From positions 52,986,108 to 53,050,107 of the forward strand of contig OY759217.1 in the NCBI GenBank assembly GCA_963662175.1: a DNA stretch of 64,000 nucleotides, given 5' to 3'. Below, piece after piece: positions 9,104 to 19,627 of this stretch. A program made the translations under genes and the position numbers. Source of the stretch: Aradus depressus. Its lineage: Eukaryota > Arthropoda > Insecta > Hemiptera > Aradidae. Every line of letters starts with the position of its first letter. Position 1 is the stretch's first letter. Below the pieces are notes generated by a model, which searched no databases, was not told the DNA's origin, and saw only the letters and a program-made list of their open reading frames with translations.

Positions 9104-10945
9104 CGGATAGATGTACAAGCAGGCTAAAGAAGCGCTAGGGCACTTTTTGAGACTTACGACCTCACTTCAGCCGAGTTAGGGGGGCGATTATTGCAGACGA
9201 GATCGCGGCCCTAGAGTCAGGGAAGAGATTTGTGACGTCTCTATGGGTGTCCATCCCCAGCTGTCCCAGGAACAGTTAGGCAAAGTCACACACACATAAA
9301 ACAGACACTATTCTTTATTATTTGGGGATTTTTTAAATTATTTTACACTAACGGCCAACACCTCATTATAAAACAATACACAGAAGAATCACACATACAC
9401 ATTTATTGGGGACACGGGATTTATTATTTAGTTATTTTAAAAAAATATATAATAACGTCTGCCTGGGACATTCTGGCACTCCCCTGGGGCTTAACATCGA
9501 GCATACCCCCCTTAGTCGAGCTCATGATTCCAAGTGAATCGCCAGGTTGTAAATAGTAATTTTAGATAATAAGTTAGGGTTAGTTTTATTTTTTTTTATT
9601 CTAGATATTAAGTTAGGATAATTTTTTGTTTATATCTAGTAATAGGATATTTTTTTTATTAGTATTAAGTTTTTTTTCCTTTATGATGGGATAATTTAAT
9701 TTAGGTAATGGTGTCATTTAATTTAATATAATTGTAGGATGGGGCAGACGAGATATGGACTGGCCATCCATGGGAATTTACCTACGTATTTGAGTTTGAT
9801 TAGTAAAGCAGATCTGACTAGGCTGACAGCGGGGTGATGGCACACATTGGTGAATGGTCCTACATGATAAATGTATTCCAAGTATGTTCATATTTGATTT
9901 GTAGTGTTCTATTAATGTATCCCTCAATTTTTTTTTATGTATTTTGAATAATATTTGTATTTGTATCCGACCTATGTACCGTTGATAATGTCACATTGAC
10001 ACATATTTTGTTTATTTGACCACTATGTTAACCCAATGATAGCCTTATAAATGTATTTGTCACATATATTCAGGTATGGACCTTACTTATTATGATAGAG
10101 TGTCGACCACGGTAGGTCAAATGTCAATTTTGTTATTTTATTTAAGAAATCCTAAGGCAAGGAGCCGAAGCATACATGACTGGAGGGGGAGATATATTAT
10201 AAACTGGAGGGGATTCCCAGAATTGAAAATTTAATTATCGTACACACGGAGAAGGGGCCACTCCATTGATGCTTGTAGAATCCATTTAAAGGGGCGGGAG
10301 CTGTTTAATTTCTTTTTTTTTTACGCCATGAACTGACTGTTTGAACTGAAGAAAGGGTTTCACTACTTGATTAATGCGGATGCCGGAATTTACATATGTT
10401 TATGAAACTGAGATGGGATTTGAGTGGGCTTATTTTTCTATTTTATATTTCGTCGTCGTTCCGGCAGAAGGTAAATACCTGTCGAAGGCCTAAGGAGGCA
10501 TATGGTTAGGGTCTGGTCCACCCACAATTTTATTGAAGCGGATTGAGGATATGGGAATTCAGTTGAAACATTGTCGAGGCGTGGGGCCGTTTTGGATGTT
10601 TTAACCAGTCAATGAATGTGCAAGAAATAGAATCGTTGTTATTTGCCAAGGGAGAGGGTCAGCTCCAAGAGGTACAGCGTAAAGTAAAATCATGCTTTGG
10701 TCACGCATGCATAGGCAAGCTATGCCGAATAGAAAGAAAATTTAAAATCATGCTTTGGTCACGCATGATAATGAGGTCGATACCTGAGTATTTGTATTAT
10801 GTAATTATTTTATTATGACTTTGGGCAAGTCTTTCTTTTAATGAATATTGGTTAAGTGTATATGCTCAGTGAACGAGCAAGTGTTAAGTGAAGCTAATAA
10901 AATATGTGACTTCCAATGGTCATTTAGCCGACATATTTTATTTTA
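9104..10945 (+). other. Noncoding interior of the LTR element
   Basis: About 1.85 kb without a supported gene. It holds T-rich stretches (9550-9710) and two copies of tcatgctttggtcacgcatg (near 10690 and 10747). Confidence 0.7.
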
Positions 10946-10960
10946 ACGGGAACGGGGGAT
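10946..10960 (+). promoter_or_regulatory. Polypurine tract
   Basis: aacgggaacgggggat directly precedes the 3' LTR start attg. It is the expected priming site for plus-strand synthesis. Confidence 0.8.
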
Positions 10961-12093
10961 ATTGTAGCATGTCTACCCTATAGACAATATATAATGCTCA
11001 GAACTGGCGATGTCTGCGAGAGAATCGCGATCGCTAGGAGCAAAGTAAGGGTTGTGTGGTGTTGAATCAAAGAGAATTGCATTTGGAAGAGCATGCTCGG
11101 AACCAGAGATGCCTGCGAGAGAATCGCGATCGCTGGGAGCGAAAACAAAGAACTATAAAGAGAATAGAAAGGAAGCCAAGATAATTGTCTACATCCGGTG
11201 TGTGATGGACAGTGGTGCAGGTTTTCACAGAACTAGAAGCGGATATAATTGGTAATATGTGATTGGCTGGAAATAAAGTGGGCGGAGACCGACAACCAAT
11301 CAAACCTCGAGAACCGTTCCCCTACCACGATCAGGTCCCACAGACCACACCCAAATTTACTCAGTCTTCATTCATGTCTCGGCTGATCACCACGTTCTTT
11401 TTATATATTTCAAAATTAGTTTGAATATGTGAAATTACTATTTCTTCGTTCATGTTTCAGTCGAGCACCACGTATCTTTTCTATAATTAAGTTTGAATAG
11501 GTGATATCATTTCTTCTCCATACTTGGGGCCAGACTGGCCACATGGAACTAGTCAGTGAGATACACTTTGATTTCGGACGGTGCAAAGTCAGTGGGGGTG
11601 TAACTTCTGGTGTGCCCTCGAAACTACGCAGATCTTCAGGGACTATGGGATTAGATGATGTCTACGGGAAGTCCAGAAAGGATGATCACGCCGTCATTCA
11701 CCATGGATATCATATCGAGGTACCTCGTAATTGAGTTTTAAAGTCCTTCAGACATATGGCCAAATCATATTCAATCGTTTTTCTTATGTAAATATTTTAT
11801 GTTCTTTTAAAATAAATATGTTATTATTCTAAGGTTGATTCATTCCATTTCCCTATCCCATGCTTCTTCTGGTTGGCAACAGTAATTTAATTATTATTAA
11901 TTACTGATGACAACTGACCCGTTAGGAACTTGTAACCGTTCTTCCCGTGAGAGTGTACTCAGCTATCCAGGTATTGTTTTTATTAAAGTCGCGATATAAT
12001 AATTTTCAATTTTGATAATTTTTCGATATTAATTATATTTTATTTATATTTACTAATTACGTAAATTGCACTCACACGAGAAGGAGAGTTGTC

Positions 12094-12098
<5 letters not shown>
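10961..12098 (+). repeat. 3' LTR
   Basis: 1,138 bp, attgtagcatg to gtcacaat, matching the 5' LTR. An AT microsatellite follows at once. Confidence 0.93.

Positions 12099-12131
<33 letters not shown>
12099..12131 (+). repeat. (AT)n microsatellite
   Basis: A pure AT run between the 3' LTR and the start of the unit at 12132. Confidence 0.95.
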
Positions 12132-12135
<4 letters not shown>

Positions 12136-12323
12136 GATAGTTGGTAGTGGGTATTTTAATTAAAAATGAATGAATATTTTCTATAACAAATCCCAAAGTT
12201 GGACGCCATTGTGATAGCCGTTGCTACCATCAATTTAAATATTTCTATATTAAGCTCCAAAATTGTGATAATCGTTGGGGTTATATTTAAAACTATCTTA
12301 TGAAATTCTCTTATCTCTTAATT

Positions 12324-12512
12324 GATTTAGTACTAAAGGGTTCTTTGAAGGATGGGGTGTTAGATAGGAAACAGATAGAAGCGATCGATTTAGTACTAAA
12401 GGGTTCTTTGAAGGATGGGGTGTTAGATAGGAAACAGATAGAAGCGATCGATTTAGTACTAAAGGGTTCTTTGAAGGATGGGGTGTTAGATAGGAAACAG
12501 ATAGAAGCGATC
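12324..12512 (+). repeat. 63-bp tandem repeat, 3 identical copies
   Basis: Unit starts gatttagtactaaagggttc and ends gaagcgatc. The copies are identical by eye, so the expansion is young. The unit is a multiple of three, so both strands show open frames that I do not regard as genes. Confidence 0.92.
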
Positions 12513-12843
12513 GATTATAATAAATCACATATTTAATGCATAAAAATCCTCATAGAAAAACAACATATAACAAGCGAGTTGCGAGACTCAAAGATGATAT
12601 TAAAACTAATAATAATTGTCCTCTATCGCGAGCTCACTTTGGATTATAAGATGAATTAAAATTGTTAAATTTAGAAATTATTTTTAGGCATATTTATTTA
12701 TTGATGGTTAGTAGAATATACTGGGATTGGTACTCAGCCACATGCGACGATCATGAGGTCATTCCATGGGTTGGTTCCAAGAAGAGAATTCTTGCTCCAT
12801 GAGGTTTTCTGGATCCATCATCATCGGCTATCCAGGATGTCTA

Positions 12844-13035
12844 GGGATTCAAAACACCATACAACTGTTGCTTCTTCTCCTCGTCTTTAATAACTGGACT
12901 ACTGTAACATGATAAAAAAGGTGAATTTTGCTGTATAGCAAAAACAGGTGGTTTTCCTGGAGCCTTGAACTTATCGCCGTTCTGGTTCAAACTTTCTATA
13001 GAGACTGAGACTCCATATTTCAGCTGCTCTCCCCA
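12844..13035 (-). CDS. Unassigned 64-codon open frame without a start codon, possible exon fragment
   Basis: On the minus strand an open frame runs between stops, reading YGVSVSIESLNQNGDKFKAP, then GKPPVFAIQQ and DEEKKQQLYGVLNP before a TAG. Its composition is protein-like and more GC-rich than the surroundings. It has no ATG. A possible acceptor, catgttacag, lies within it. It may be a captured exon fragment inside the transposon-like unit, or an undetected exon of locus A. I do not recognise it. Confidence 0.25.
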
Positions 13036-13333
13036 CTACTTTCTTGCTGATAACTGCCACCTATATTCTTTTTTAATGATTTGATGCCTGTTTTTTATTA
13101 GTTATGATTAATTTATGATTTAATAAAAAGATATAATTAATTGGTATTATTTTATCTATAAAATGAACAAATTTCCAAACAAAAATATATCAATATCTTC
13201 GCCGTCAGTCGATATGTGATTATGTTCGAATAAATCGATTCTTACTTCGTAATTGACATGATGTCTCTTCAGAAGCCCCCCTTCTTTTTCTCTTTCTATT
13301 AAAATTTCACCTGTGGAGGTTAATCGAACCGTC

Positions 13334-13337
<4 letters not shown>

Positions 13338-13386
<49 letters not shown>
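13338..13386 (+). repeat. (AT)n microsatellite
   Basis: Pure AT run following cgtcacaat. Confidence 0.95.
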
Positions 13387-13392
<6 letters not shown>

Positions 13393-13913
13393 AGTGGTAG
13401 CGAAATCTTTCTACTGAGTGTGCACTGCACTATGCCAGTTACCTCACATGTCTCTAATGTCTGCCGCAAGATTAAGGTCTGATTTTGAATGCCTTTCCCT
13501 CTTCTAAACCCAGCCTGATTGTCTCACGAAGTCACTTCTGCGAATGGTGTCAGCTTCATGTGCAATATTATTCTTGTCATTGTATTTTCTCATTTACCTG
13601 CCATGACTTTTCTATTATCTGCCCCAATATAAAGACTGGATCCGGGGTGCCTGATTATCTTCCAGAAGCTACCAAGGCTTCTCAGTCTGCCGTGATATGA
13701 GTAAAAAGATAGAAACCATGTCGCTTTTCTACGAAAATTCCTTTGCCGCTCATATTTTGCTATTCATGAGTCATAATGTGCAGAAAAGACTCAATTTTGC
13801 TTTGTGGTGACAATTTTTTTCAGAGAAAACTTGCAAAAAAACATTAAATAACCAATGAGATGTGATCAGAGTATCGTCCTGCCTTTTCCCGGAATATTTA
13901 TTTTTTCCTTAGG
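13387..13913 (-). other. Locus A intron 1, segment paralogous to 33420-33800
   Basis: The parts cattaaataaccaatgag and ggaatattta, and the ggggtgcc..gattatcttccagaag region, match locus B. No exon is recognised. Similarity continues beyond the SINE at 14315-14578. Confidence 0.65.
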
Positions 13914-14302
13914 TTTGGTTTGGTTTGGTTTAATGACTCATGCCCGGGCTTTAACTACGAGATCATATCGCCTACCACCAGAGCGCTCTTTCGTCACTCT
14001 GGTGGACATGAGCCCGACTCTACTATGGGAGTCCTAAATTTTGCCTACCCTAAATTTTTTATTCACCTAGGGTAGGGGTCTTTAACGAGTACCTGACATT
14101 GTACAGGCTCGGGACCATCGCTTAACGTCCCATCCGAAGGACGGCGTGTTTAAGTTTATTTTACCTCCCACATAAAATAAACTATGGGTACTTTTACTTA
14201 TCTGGGAGGTAAAATAAACTATGGGCCTCGGTCGGGTTTCGAAACCACGTTCTTGAGCTCAGAAGTCAAGCACGCATACCACTGAGCTACCGGCGCCCTC
14301 TT
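13914..14302 (-). mobile_element. Full-length tRNA-derived SINE with target-site duplication
   Basis: On the minus strand the head reads ggcgccggtagctcagtggt, an A box (plus coordinates about 14275-14297). A B box follows, ggtttcgaaaccc (about 14233-14247). These are the internal RNA polymerase III promoter elements of a tRNA. Then come a body with gccgtccttcggatgggac (14135-14158), a 3' part ending gcccgggcatgagtcatt, and a short aaacc-type tail. The duplication tttttccttagg lies at 13902-13913 and 14303-14314. The paralogous position in locus B (about 33790-33810) lacks the SINE, confirming insertion at A after the two loci separated. Fragments of the same family occur at least seven more times in the window. 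Confidence 0.9.
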
Positions 14303-14578
14303 TTTTTCCTTAGGTAATTCGATTGTTTTGTTTTTTGTTGTTGTTTTTATAGGAAATTTATGCTCTTCAATTTATGAGTACACGATATCAAACAATCAAT
14401 AGATTTTGAGAACTTTAGGAAAAACTAAAAAGTTGCTTAATTTTTGGTGACAAAATGTCATTGCGAATATTTTGCATGCTAAACAAGAAGATAAAAAAAC
14501 ATAATCTGTGTACAACCCTTTTGATCTAAGCGAAAGATGTCCGTTTTCGATTATTACATGGTGGATTACATTACTTAC

Positions 14579-14713
14579 ACCGGATTCGATATAGATAGTA
14601 TCGCCTATTTCTACGGGTGTCCCAGTGGAGACTAAATATGTTTCCAGTAGAAGACAGTAGGTTAGGGCTGCCAAGAGGACCGTTCTGGTGGTTCTCCTCA
14701 TCTTGGATATGTA
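14579..14713 (-). CDS. Locus A exon 1, signal-peptide exon
   Basis: The acceptor-like ctggttgtgttgcag ends at 14714. ATG is at 14701-14699 and the exon ends at 14579 before a consensus donor GTAAGT (14578-14573). The 41 codons begin MRRTTRTVLLAALTYCLLLE: a basic start, a hydrophobic core of about 12 residues and a small/polar end, as in secretory signal peptides. The exon continues TYLVSTGTPVEIGDTIYIES and a final G. It ends in phase 0, matching exon 2. A start further upstream is possible only through non-ATG codons. This exon is the leftmost unit of the satellite to its right and the only one there with a proper donor. An acceptor before the ATG implies an upstream noncoding exon, or a satellite unit acting as one. 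Confidence 0.65.
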
Positions 14714-17700
14714 CTGCAACACAACCAGTATATTACTACTACTTTATTGGATATCGATAGTATCGCCTATTTCTACGGGTGTCCCAGTGGAGACTAAATA
14801 TGTTTCCAGTAGAAGACAGTAGGTTAGGGCTGCCAAGAGGACCGTTCTGGTGGTTCTCCCCATCTTGGATATGTACTGCAACACAACCAGTATATTACTA
14901 CTACTTTATTGGATATCGATAGTATCGCCTATTTCTACGGGTGTCCCAGTGGAGACTAAATATGTTTCCAGTAGAAGACAGTAGGTTAGGGCTGCCAAGA
15001 GGACCGTTCTGGTGGTTCTCCCCATCTTGGATATGTACTGCAACACAACCAGTACATTACTACTACTTTATTGAATATTGATAGTATCGCCTATTTCTAC
15101 GGGTGTCCCAGTGGAGACTAAATATGTTTCCAGTAGAAGACAGTAGGTTAGGGCTGCCAAGAGGACCGTTCTGGTGGCTCTCCTCATCTTGGATATGTAC
15201 TGCAACACAACCAGTATATTACTACTACTGTATTGGATATTGATAGTATCGCCTGTTTCCAGTAGAAGACAGTAGGTTAGCGCTGCCAAGAGGACCGTTT
15301 TGGTGGCTCTCCTCATCTTGGATATGTACTGCAACACAACCAGTATATTACTACTACTTATTGGATATTGATTGTATCGCCTGTTTCCAGTAGAAGACAG
15401 TAGGTTAGGGCTGCCAAGAGGACCGTTCTGGTGGCTCTCCTCATCTTGGATATGTACTGCAACACAACCAGTATATTACTACTACTTATTGGATATTGAT
15501 TGTATCGCCTGTTTCCAGTAGAAGACAGTAGGTTAGGGCTGCCAAGAGGACCGTTCTGGTGGCTCTCCTCATCTTGGATATGTACTGCAACACAACCAGT
15601 ACATTACTACTACTTTATTGGATATTGATAGTATCGCCTATTTCTACGGGTGTCCCAGTGGAGACTAAATATGTTTCCAGTAGAAGACAGTAGGTTAGGG
15701 CTGCCAAGAGGACCGTTCTGGTGGTTCTCCCCATCTTGGATATGTACTGCAACACAACCAGTATATTACTACTACTTTATTGGATATCGATAGTATCGCC
15801 TATTTCTACGGGTGTCCCAGTGGAGACTAAATATGTTTCCAGTAGAAGACAGTAGGTTAGGGCTGCCAAGAGGACCGTTCTGGTGGTTCTCCCCATCTTG
15901 GATATGTACTGCAACACAACCAGTACATTACTACTACTTTATTGAATATTGATAGTATCGCCTATTTCTACGGGTGTCCCAGTGGAGACTAAATATGTTT
16001 CCAGTAGAAGACAGTAGGTTAGGGCTGCCAAGAGGACCGTTCTGGTGGCTCTCCTCATCTTGGATATGTACTGCAACACAACCAGTATATTACTACTACT
16101 TATTGGATATTGATAGTATCGCCTGTTTCCAGTAGAAGACAGTAGGTTAGGGCTGCCAAGAGGACCGTTCTTGTGGCTCTCCTCATCTTGGATATGTACT
16201 GCAACACAACCAGTATATTACTACTACTTATTGGATATCGATAGTATCGCCTATTTCTACGGGTGTCCCAGTGGAGACTAAATATGTTTCCAGTAGAAGA
16301 CAGTAGGTTAGGGCTGCCAAGAGGACCGTTCTGGTGGCTCTCCTCATCTTGGATATGTACTGCAACACAACCAGTATATTACTACTACTTATTGGATATT
16401 GATAGTATCGCCTATTTCTACGGGTGTCCCAGTGGAGACTAAATATGTTTCCAGTAGAAGACAGTAGGTTAGGGCTGCCAAGAGGACCGTTCTGGTGGCT
16501 CTCCTCATCTTGGATATGTACTGCAACACAACCAGTATATTACTACTACTTATTGGATATTGATAGGATCGCCTGTTTCCAGTAGAAGACAGTAGGTTAG
16601 GGCTGCCAAGAGGACCGTTCTTGTGGCTCTCCTCATCTTGGATATGTACTGCAACACAACCAGTATATTACTACTACTTATTGGATATTGATAGTATCGC
16701 CTGTTTCCAGTAGAAGACAGTAGGTTAGGGCTGCCAAGAGGACCGTTCTGGTGGCTCTCCTCATCTTGGATATGTACTGCAACACAACCAGTATATTACT
16801 ACTACTTATTGAATATTGATAGTATCGCCTATTTCTACGGGTGTCCCAGTGGAGACTAAATATGTTTCCAGTAGAAGACAGTAGGTTAGGGCTGCCAAGA
16901 GGACCGTTCTGGTGGCTCTCCTCATCTTGGATATGTACTGCAACACAACCAGTACATTACTACTACTTTATTGAATATTGATAGTATCGCCTATTTCTAC
17001 GGGTGTCCCAGTGGAGACTAAATATGTTTCCAGTAGAAGACAGTAGGTTAGGGCTGCCAAGAGGACCGTTCTGGTGGCTCTCCTCATCTTGGATATGTAC
17101 TGCAACACAACCAGTATATTACTACTACTTTATTGGATATTGATAGTATCGCCTGTTTCCAGTAGAAGACAGTAGGTTAGGGCTGCCAAGAGGACCGTTC
17201 TGGTGGCTCTCCTCATCTTGGATATGTACTGCAACACAACCAGTATATTACTACTACTTATTGGATATTGATAGTATCGCCTATTTCTACGGGTGTCCCA
17301 GTGGAGACTAAATATGTTTCCAGTAGAAGACAGTAGGTTAGGGCTGCCAAGAGGACCGTTCTGGTGGCTCTCCTCATCTTGGATATGTACTGCAACACAA
17401 CCAGTATATTACTACTACTTATTGGATATTGATAGTATCGCCTGTTTCCAGTAGAAGACAGTAGGTTAGGGCTGCCAAGAGGACCGTTCTGGTGGCTCTC
17501 CTCATCTTGGATATGTACTGCAACACAACCAGTATATTACTACTACTTATTGGATATTGATAGTATCGCCTATTTCTACGGGTGTCCCAGTGGAGACTAA
17601 ATATGTTTCCAGTAGAAGACAGTAGGTTAGGGCTGCCAAGAGGACCGTTCTGGTGGCTCTCCTCATCTTGGATATGTACTGCAACACAACCAGTATATTA

Positions 17701-17891
17701 CTACTACTTATTGGATATTGATAGTATCGCCTATTTCTACGGGTGTCCCAGTGGAGACTAAATATGTTTCCAGTAGAAGACAGTAGGTTAGGGCTGCCAA
17801 GAGGACCGTTCTGGTGGCTCTCCTCATCTTGGATATGTACTGCAACACAACCAGTATATTACTACTACTTTTTTTGGATATTGATAGTATC
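14579..17891 (-). repeat. Satellite array A: 22 tandem copies of the signal-peptide exon segment
   Basis: Each unit on the minus strand holds a short intron-like piece (agtagtagtaatatactgg), the acceptor ttgtgttgcag, the ATG and the signal-peptide codons. Units are 161-163 bp (long) or 128/129 bp (short). They differ by 33 bp encoding the residues after LLLET, missing between gaaaca and gaaata. I count 22 occurrences of tactgcaacacaacc. Internal units lack the GTAAGT donor of the leftmost unit. The array ends abruptly at tatc (17891), where a retrotransposon fragment begins. Confidence 0.93.
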
Positions 17892-19100
17892 AAGATGCGG
17901 GGAACGCACCTGATTGGGACGAGATTGACCTGAGCTTGGCGGTTGGGAGGCAGAAGAGTGGCGGCGCCCCTGGGAGCGATCTCATAGACGCCGCTATAAT
18001 CAAGAAAGCTTTCCCGGCCATCAAGTCGGATCTCTTACTACTGTATAACTCCTGCCTTAGGAGGGGCCACTTCCCTATGACTTGGAAACGAGCACTCGTG
18101 GGCACGTTTGTTAAGCCTGGTGATAGGGACCTTTCCCTGGCAGGGAGCCACAGACCAATCAGCCTGCTCTCCGTCTTCGGTAAAGTATTGGATACTCTTA
18201 TCTTTAATGGAATTCGGGCCCAGGTACATGCCTTTGTATCCCATAGACAGTTCGGTGGCTTGAGGGGCAGGTCCGCCGAAGACGCGTTGACGATGCTAAG
18301 GGCGGATGTGGGGAACGACCGTAGGAAATATGCCCTATGTGTCTTCTTTGACATCGCGTCGGCCTTCGACTGCGCCTGGTGGCCTGCCATCCTCACGCGG
18401 TGCGGGCTGTGGGACTGCCAGGGAATGTGTTTGGGTTGATATCCAGCTTCCTCAGCGATCGATCTGCGACCATGAGTCAGCTATACGCTAGCACTACAGT
18501 GGACGTCACTAGAGGCTGTCCTCAGGGCTCGGTCCTCGGACCGATACTTTGGGTCATACTCTTTGACGGACTGCTCCGTTATCTCGAGGGCCGTGGATAT
18601 AAGGCAATCGCCTACGTCGACGACCTCGTTGTTACGGTGCACGCTGAATCGAGCTACACTAAGCCTTCGCGCCCAAGCCGCCATAGACGATATAGACAAC
18701 TGGTGCTGCGCCAACAAACTGGCTCCCTCTCCTAGCAAGACATCGGCTTTGCTGATGAGAGGGAGAACCGACGCCCGACACCCCCTGGTAATCAAAATCG
18801 ACGGACGCCGCATTGAAACCCGGCAACGGTCACTTATCTCGGAGTGCGGATCGGGCCGGGCCTCAACGTGACGCCCCACGTTGTTGCCATTAAAGAAAGG
18901 ACTACCGCCACTTTCAACTCTCTGAGCTGCCTACGGCTACTCTGCGTGTAGAATCTTCTACACTGGAGTATTCGAGGCTGTAGCAAGGTACGCCGCTGCT
19001 GGGTGGTGGCATCGTCCCACGAAGCGGCGACGAACGATCCTTGTGCAAGCCCAGAGAGCAGCCCTTTTAAGGGTTACAAAGGCCTATCGTATTGTCTCTA
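17892..19100 (+). pseudogene. Non-LTR retrotransposon reverse transcriptase fragment, frameshifted
   Basis: The first frame (to 18439) covers the N-terminal RT motifs: SGGAPGSDLIDAAIIKKAFP, then SHRPISLLSVFGKVLDTLIF and CVFFDIASAFDCAW, the last with the catalytic aspartate of motif A. Near 18420-18440 the frame changes to one holding CPQGSVLGPILW and AYVDDLVVTV (YVDD at 18613-18624). Another change near 18660 leads to WCCANKLAPSPSKTSALLMR, and a third near 18825 to YLGVRIGPGL. Stops follow near 18948. Sequence resemblance continues to about 19085. No endonuclease domain or 3' tail is visible. It is the same family as the fragment at 1-895 but on the opposite strand. It abuts satellite array A without an obvious target duplication. 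Confidence 0.88.
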
Positions 19101-19440
19101 TGAATGAAAAATTAATTCGAGAGGAGGGGTAGAGATCTGTAAATACGTGACTATAAGAAAGTCTTGTTACGGCCACGTCAGACATATAAAAATGAATTTG
19201 AGAGGAGGGGAAGTGAACTGTAAATACGTGACTATAGGAAAGTCATGTTACGACCACGTCAGACGTATAAAAATTAATTTGAGAGGAAGGGAAGTGATCT
19301 TTAAATACGTGACTATAGGAAAGTCATGTTACGACCACGTCAGACGTATAAAAATTAATTTGAGAGGAAGGGAAGTGATCTTTAAATACGTGACTATAAG
19401 AAAGTCTTGTTATGGCCACGTCAGACATATAAAAAAACCC
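19098..19440 (+). repeat. 81-bp minisatellite, 4 copies (variant block)
   Basis: The unit contains aaatacgtgactataagaaa, gtcttgtta.gg.ccacgtc and agacgtataaaaattaattt. Period is 81 bp (19141, 19222, 19303, 19384). It is the same family as the larger array at 20956-22616. Confidence 0.9.
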
Positions 19441-19627
19441 AGGTGTGGGTCTCGGGACCCCCGGCAGAAGCTATGCTTCTAAAGAGAAAGAAAAAATTAT
19501 CAGCTAATAGAAGCGTTTTACCATAATAGAACGCAAGGTAAATCAACAGCATCAACAGAATAAAAATTTTTAAGAATTATACTTGTTCAAATTTTATTTT
19601 TCTGAACCCCCCCAAAAAACGGGCTGC
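19441..19627. other. Spacer; no gene seen
   Basis: Unique sequence between the 81-bp and 36-bp arrays, ending in a C run (19605-19613) and an A run. Pieces resembling gaagc.atgcttct recur near 20930. Confidence 0.5.

Larger units (their letters stand above)
5173..12098 (+). mobile_element. LTR retrotransposon, Ty3/gypsy-like, internally deleted
   Basis: Two 1,138-bp LTRs flank a 4.65-kb interior. A primer-binding site follows the 5' LTR and a polypurine tract precedes the 3' LTR. The interior keeps gag-like frames (6702-8019), a frame with a G-patch motif and an integrase-tail-like end (8153-9103), and about 1.85 kb of noncoding DNA. Protease, reverse transcriptase, RNase H and the integrase core are absent, so it must have depended on another element. 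I count 11 differences between the LTRs (about 1 percent), so insertion was recent relative to other repeats here. Target duplication is unclear because the right flank is an AT microsatellite. Confidence 0.9.
12132..13338. mobile_element. Possible nonautonomous DNA transposon between two AT microsatellites
   Basis: It begins attgtgatagttggtagt and ends, as reverse complement, attgtgacggttcg, giving imperfect inverted termini. Further attgtgata.cgttg motifs at 12208 and 12262 look like subterminal repeats. Both sides are AT runs, consistent with insertion at TA or in a microsatellite. It carries a 3x63-bp tandem repeat and a 64-codon open frame on the minus strand. The superfamily is not recognised. 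It could instead be ordinary intron DNA of locus A. Confidence 0.35.
2930..14713 (-). other. Locus A: putative three-exon gene for a small secreted protein
   Basis: The gene runs right to left. Exon 1 (14579-14713) encodes a signal peptide, exon 2 is 3369-3433 and exon 3 is 3029-3152. The coding parts are 123, 65 and 124 nt, with phases that fit: exon 1 ends on a codon boundary, exon 2 ends two bases into a glycine codon, and exon 3 supplies the third base. The product is about 103 residues, roughly the first 20-25 being signal peptide. Intron 1 is about 11.1 kb and holds a SINE, an LTR retrotransposon, a SINE fragment and a Tc1-like element. Intron 2 is 216 bp. Locus B (30614-34198) has the same structure. 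I do not recognise the mature protein and infer a secreted role from the signal peptide alone. Extra exons hidden in intron 1 cannot be excluded. Confidence 0.55.
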
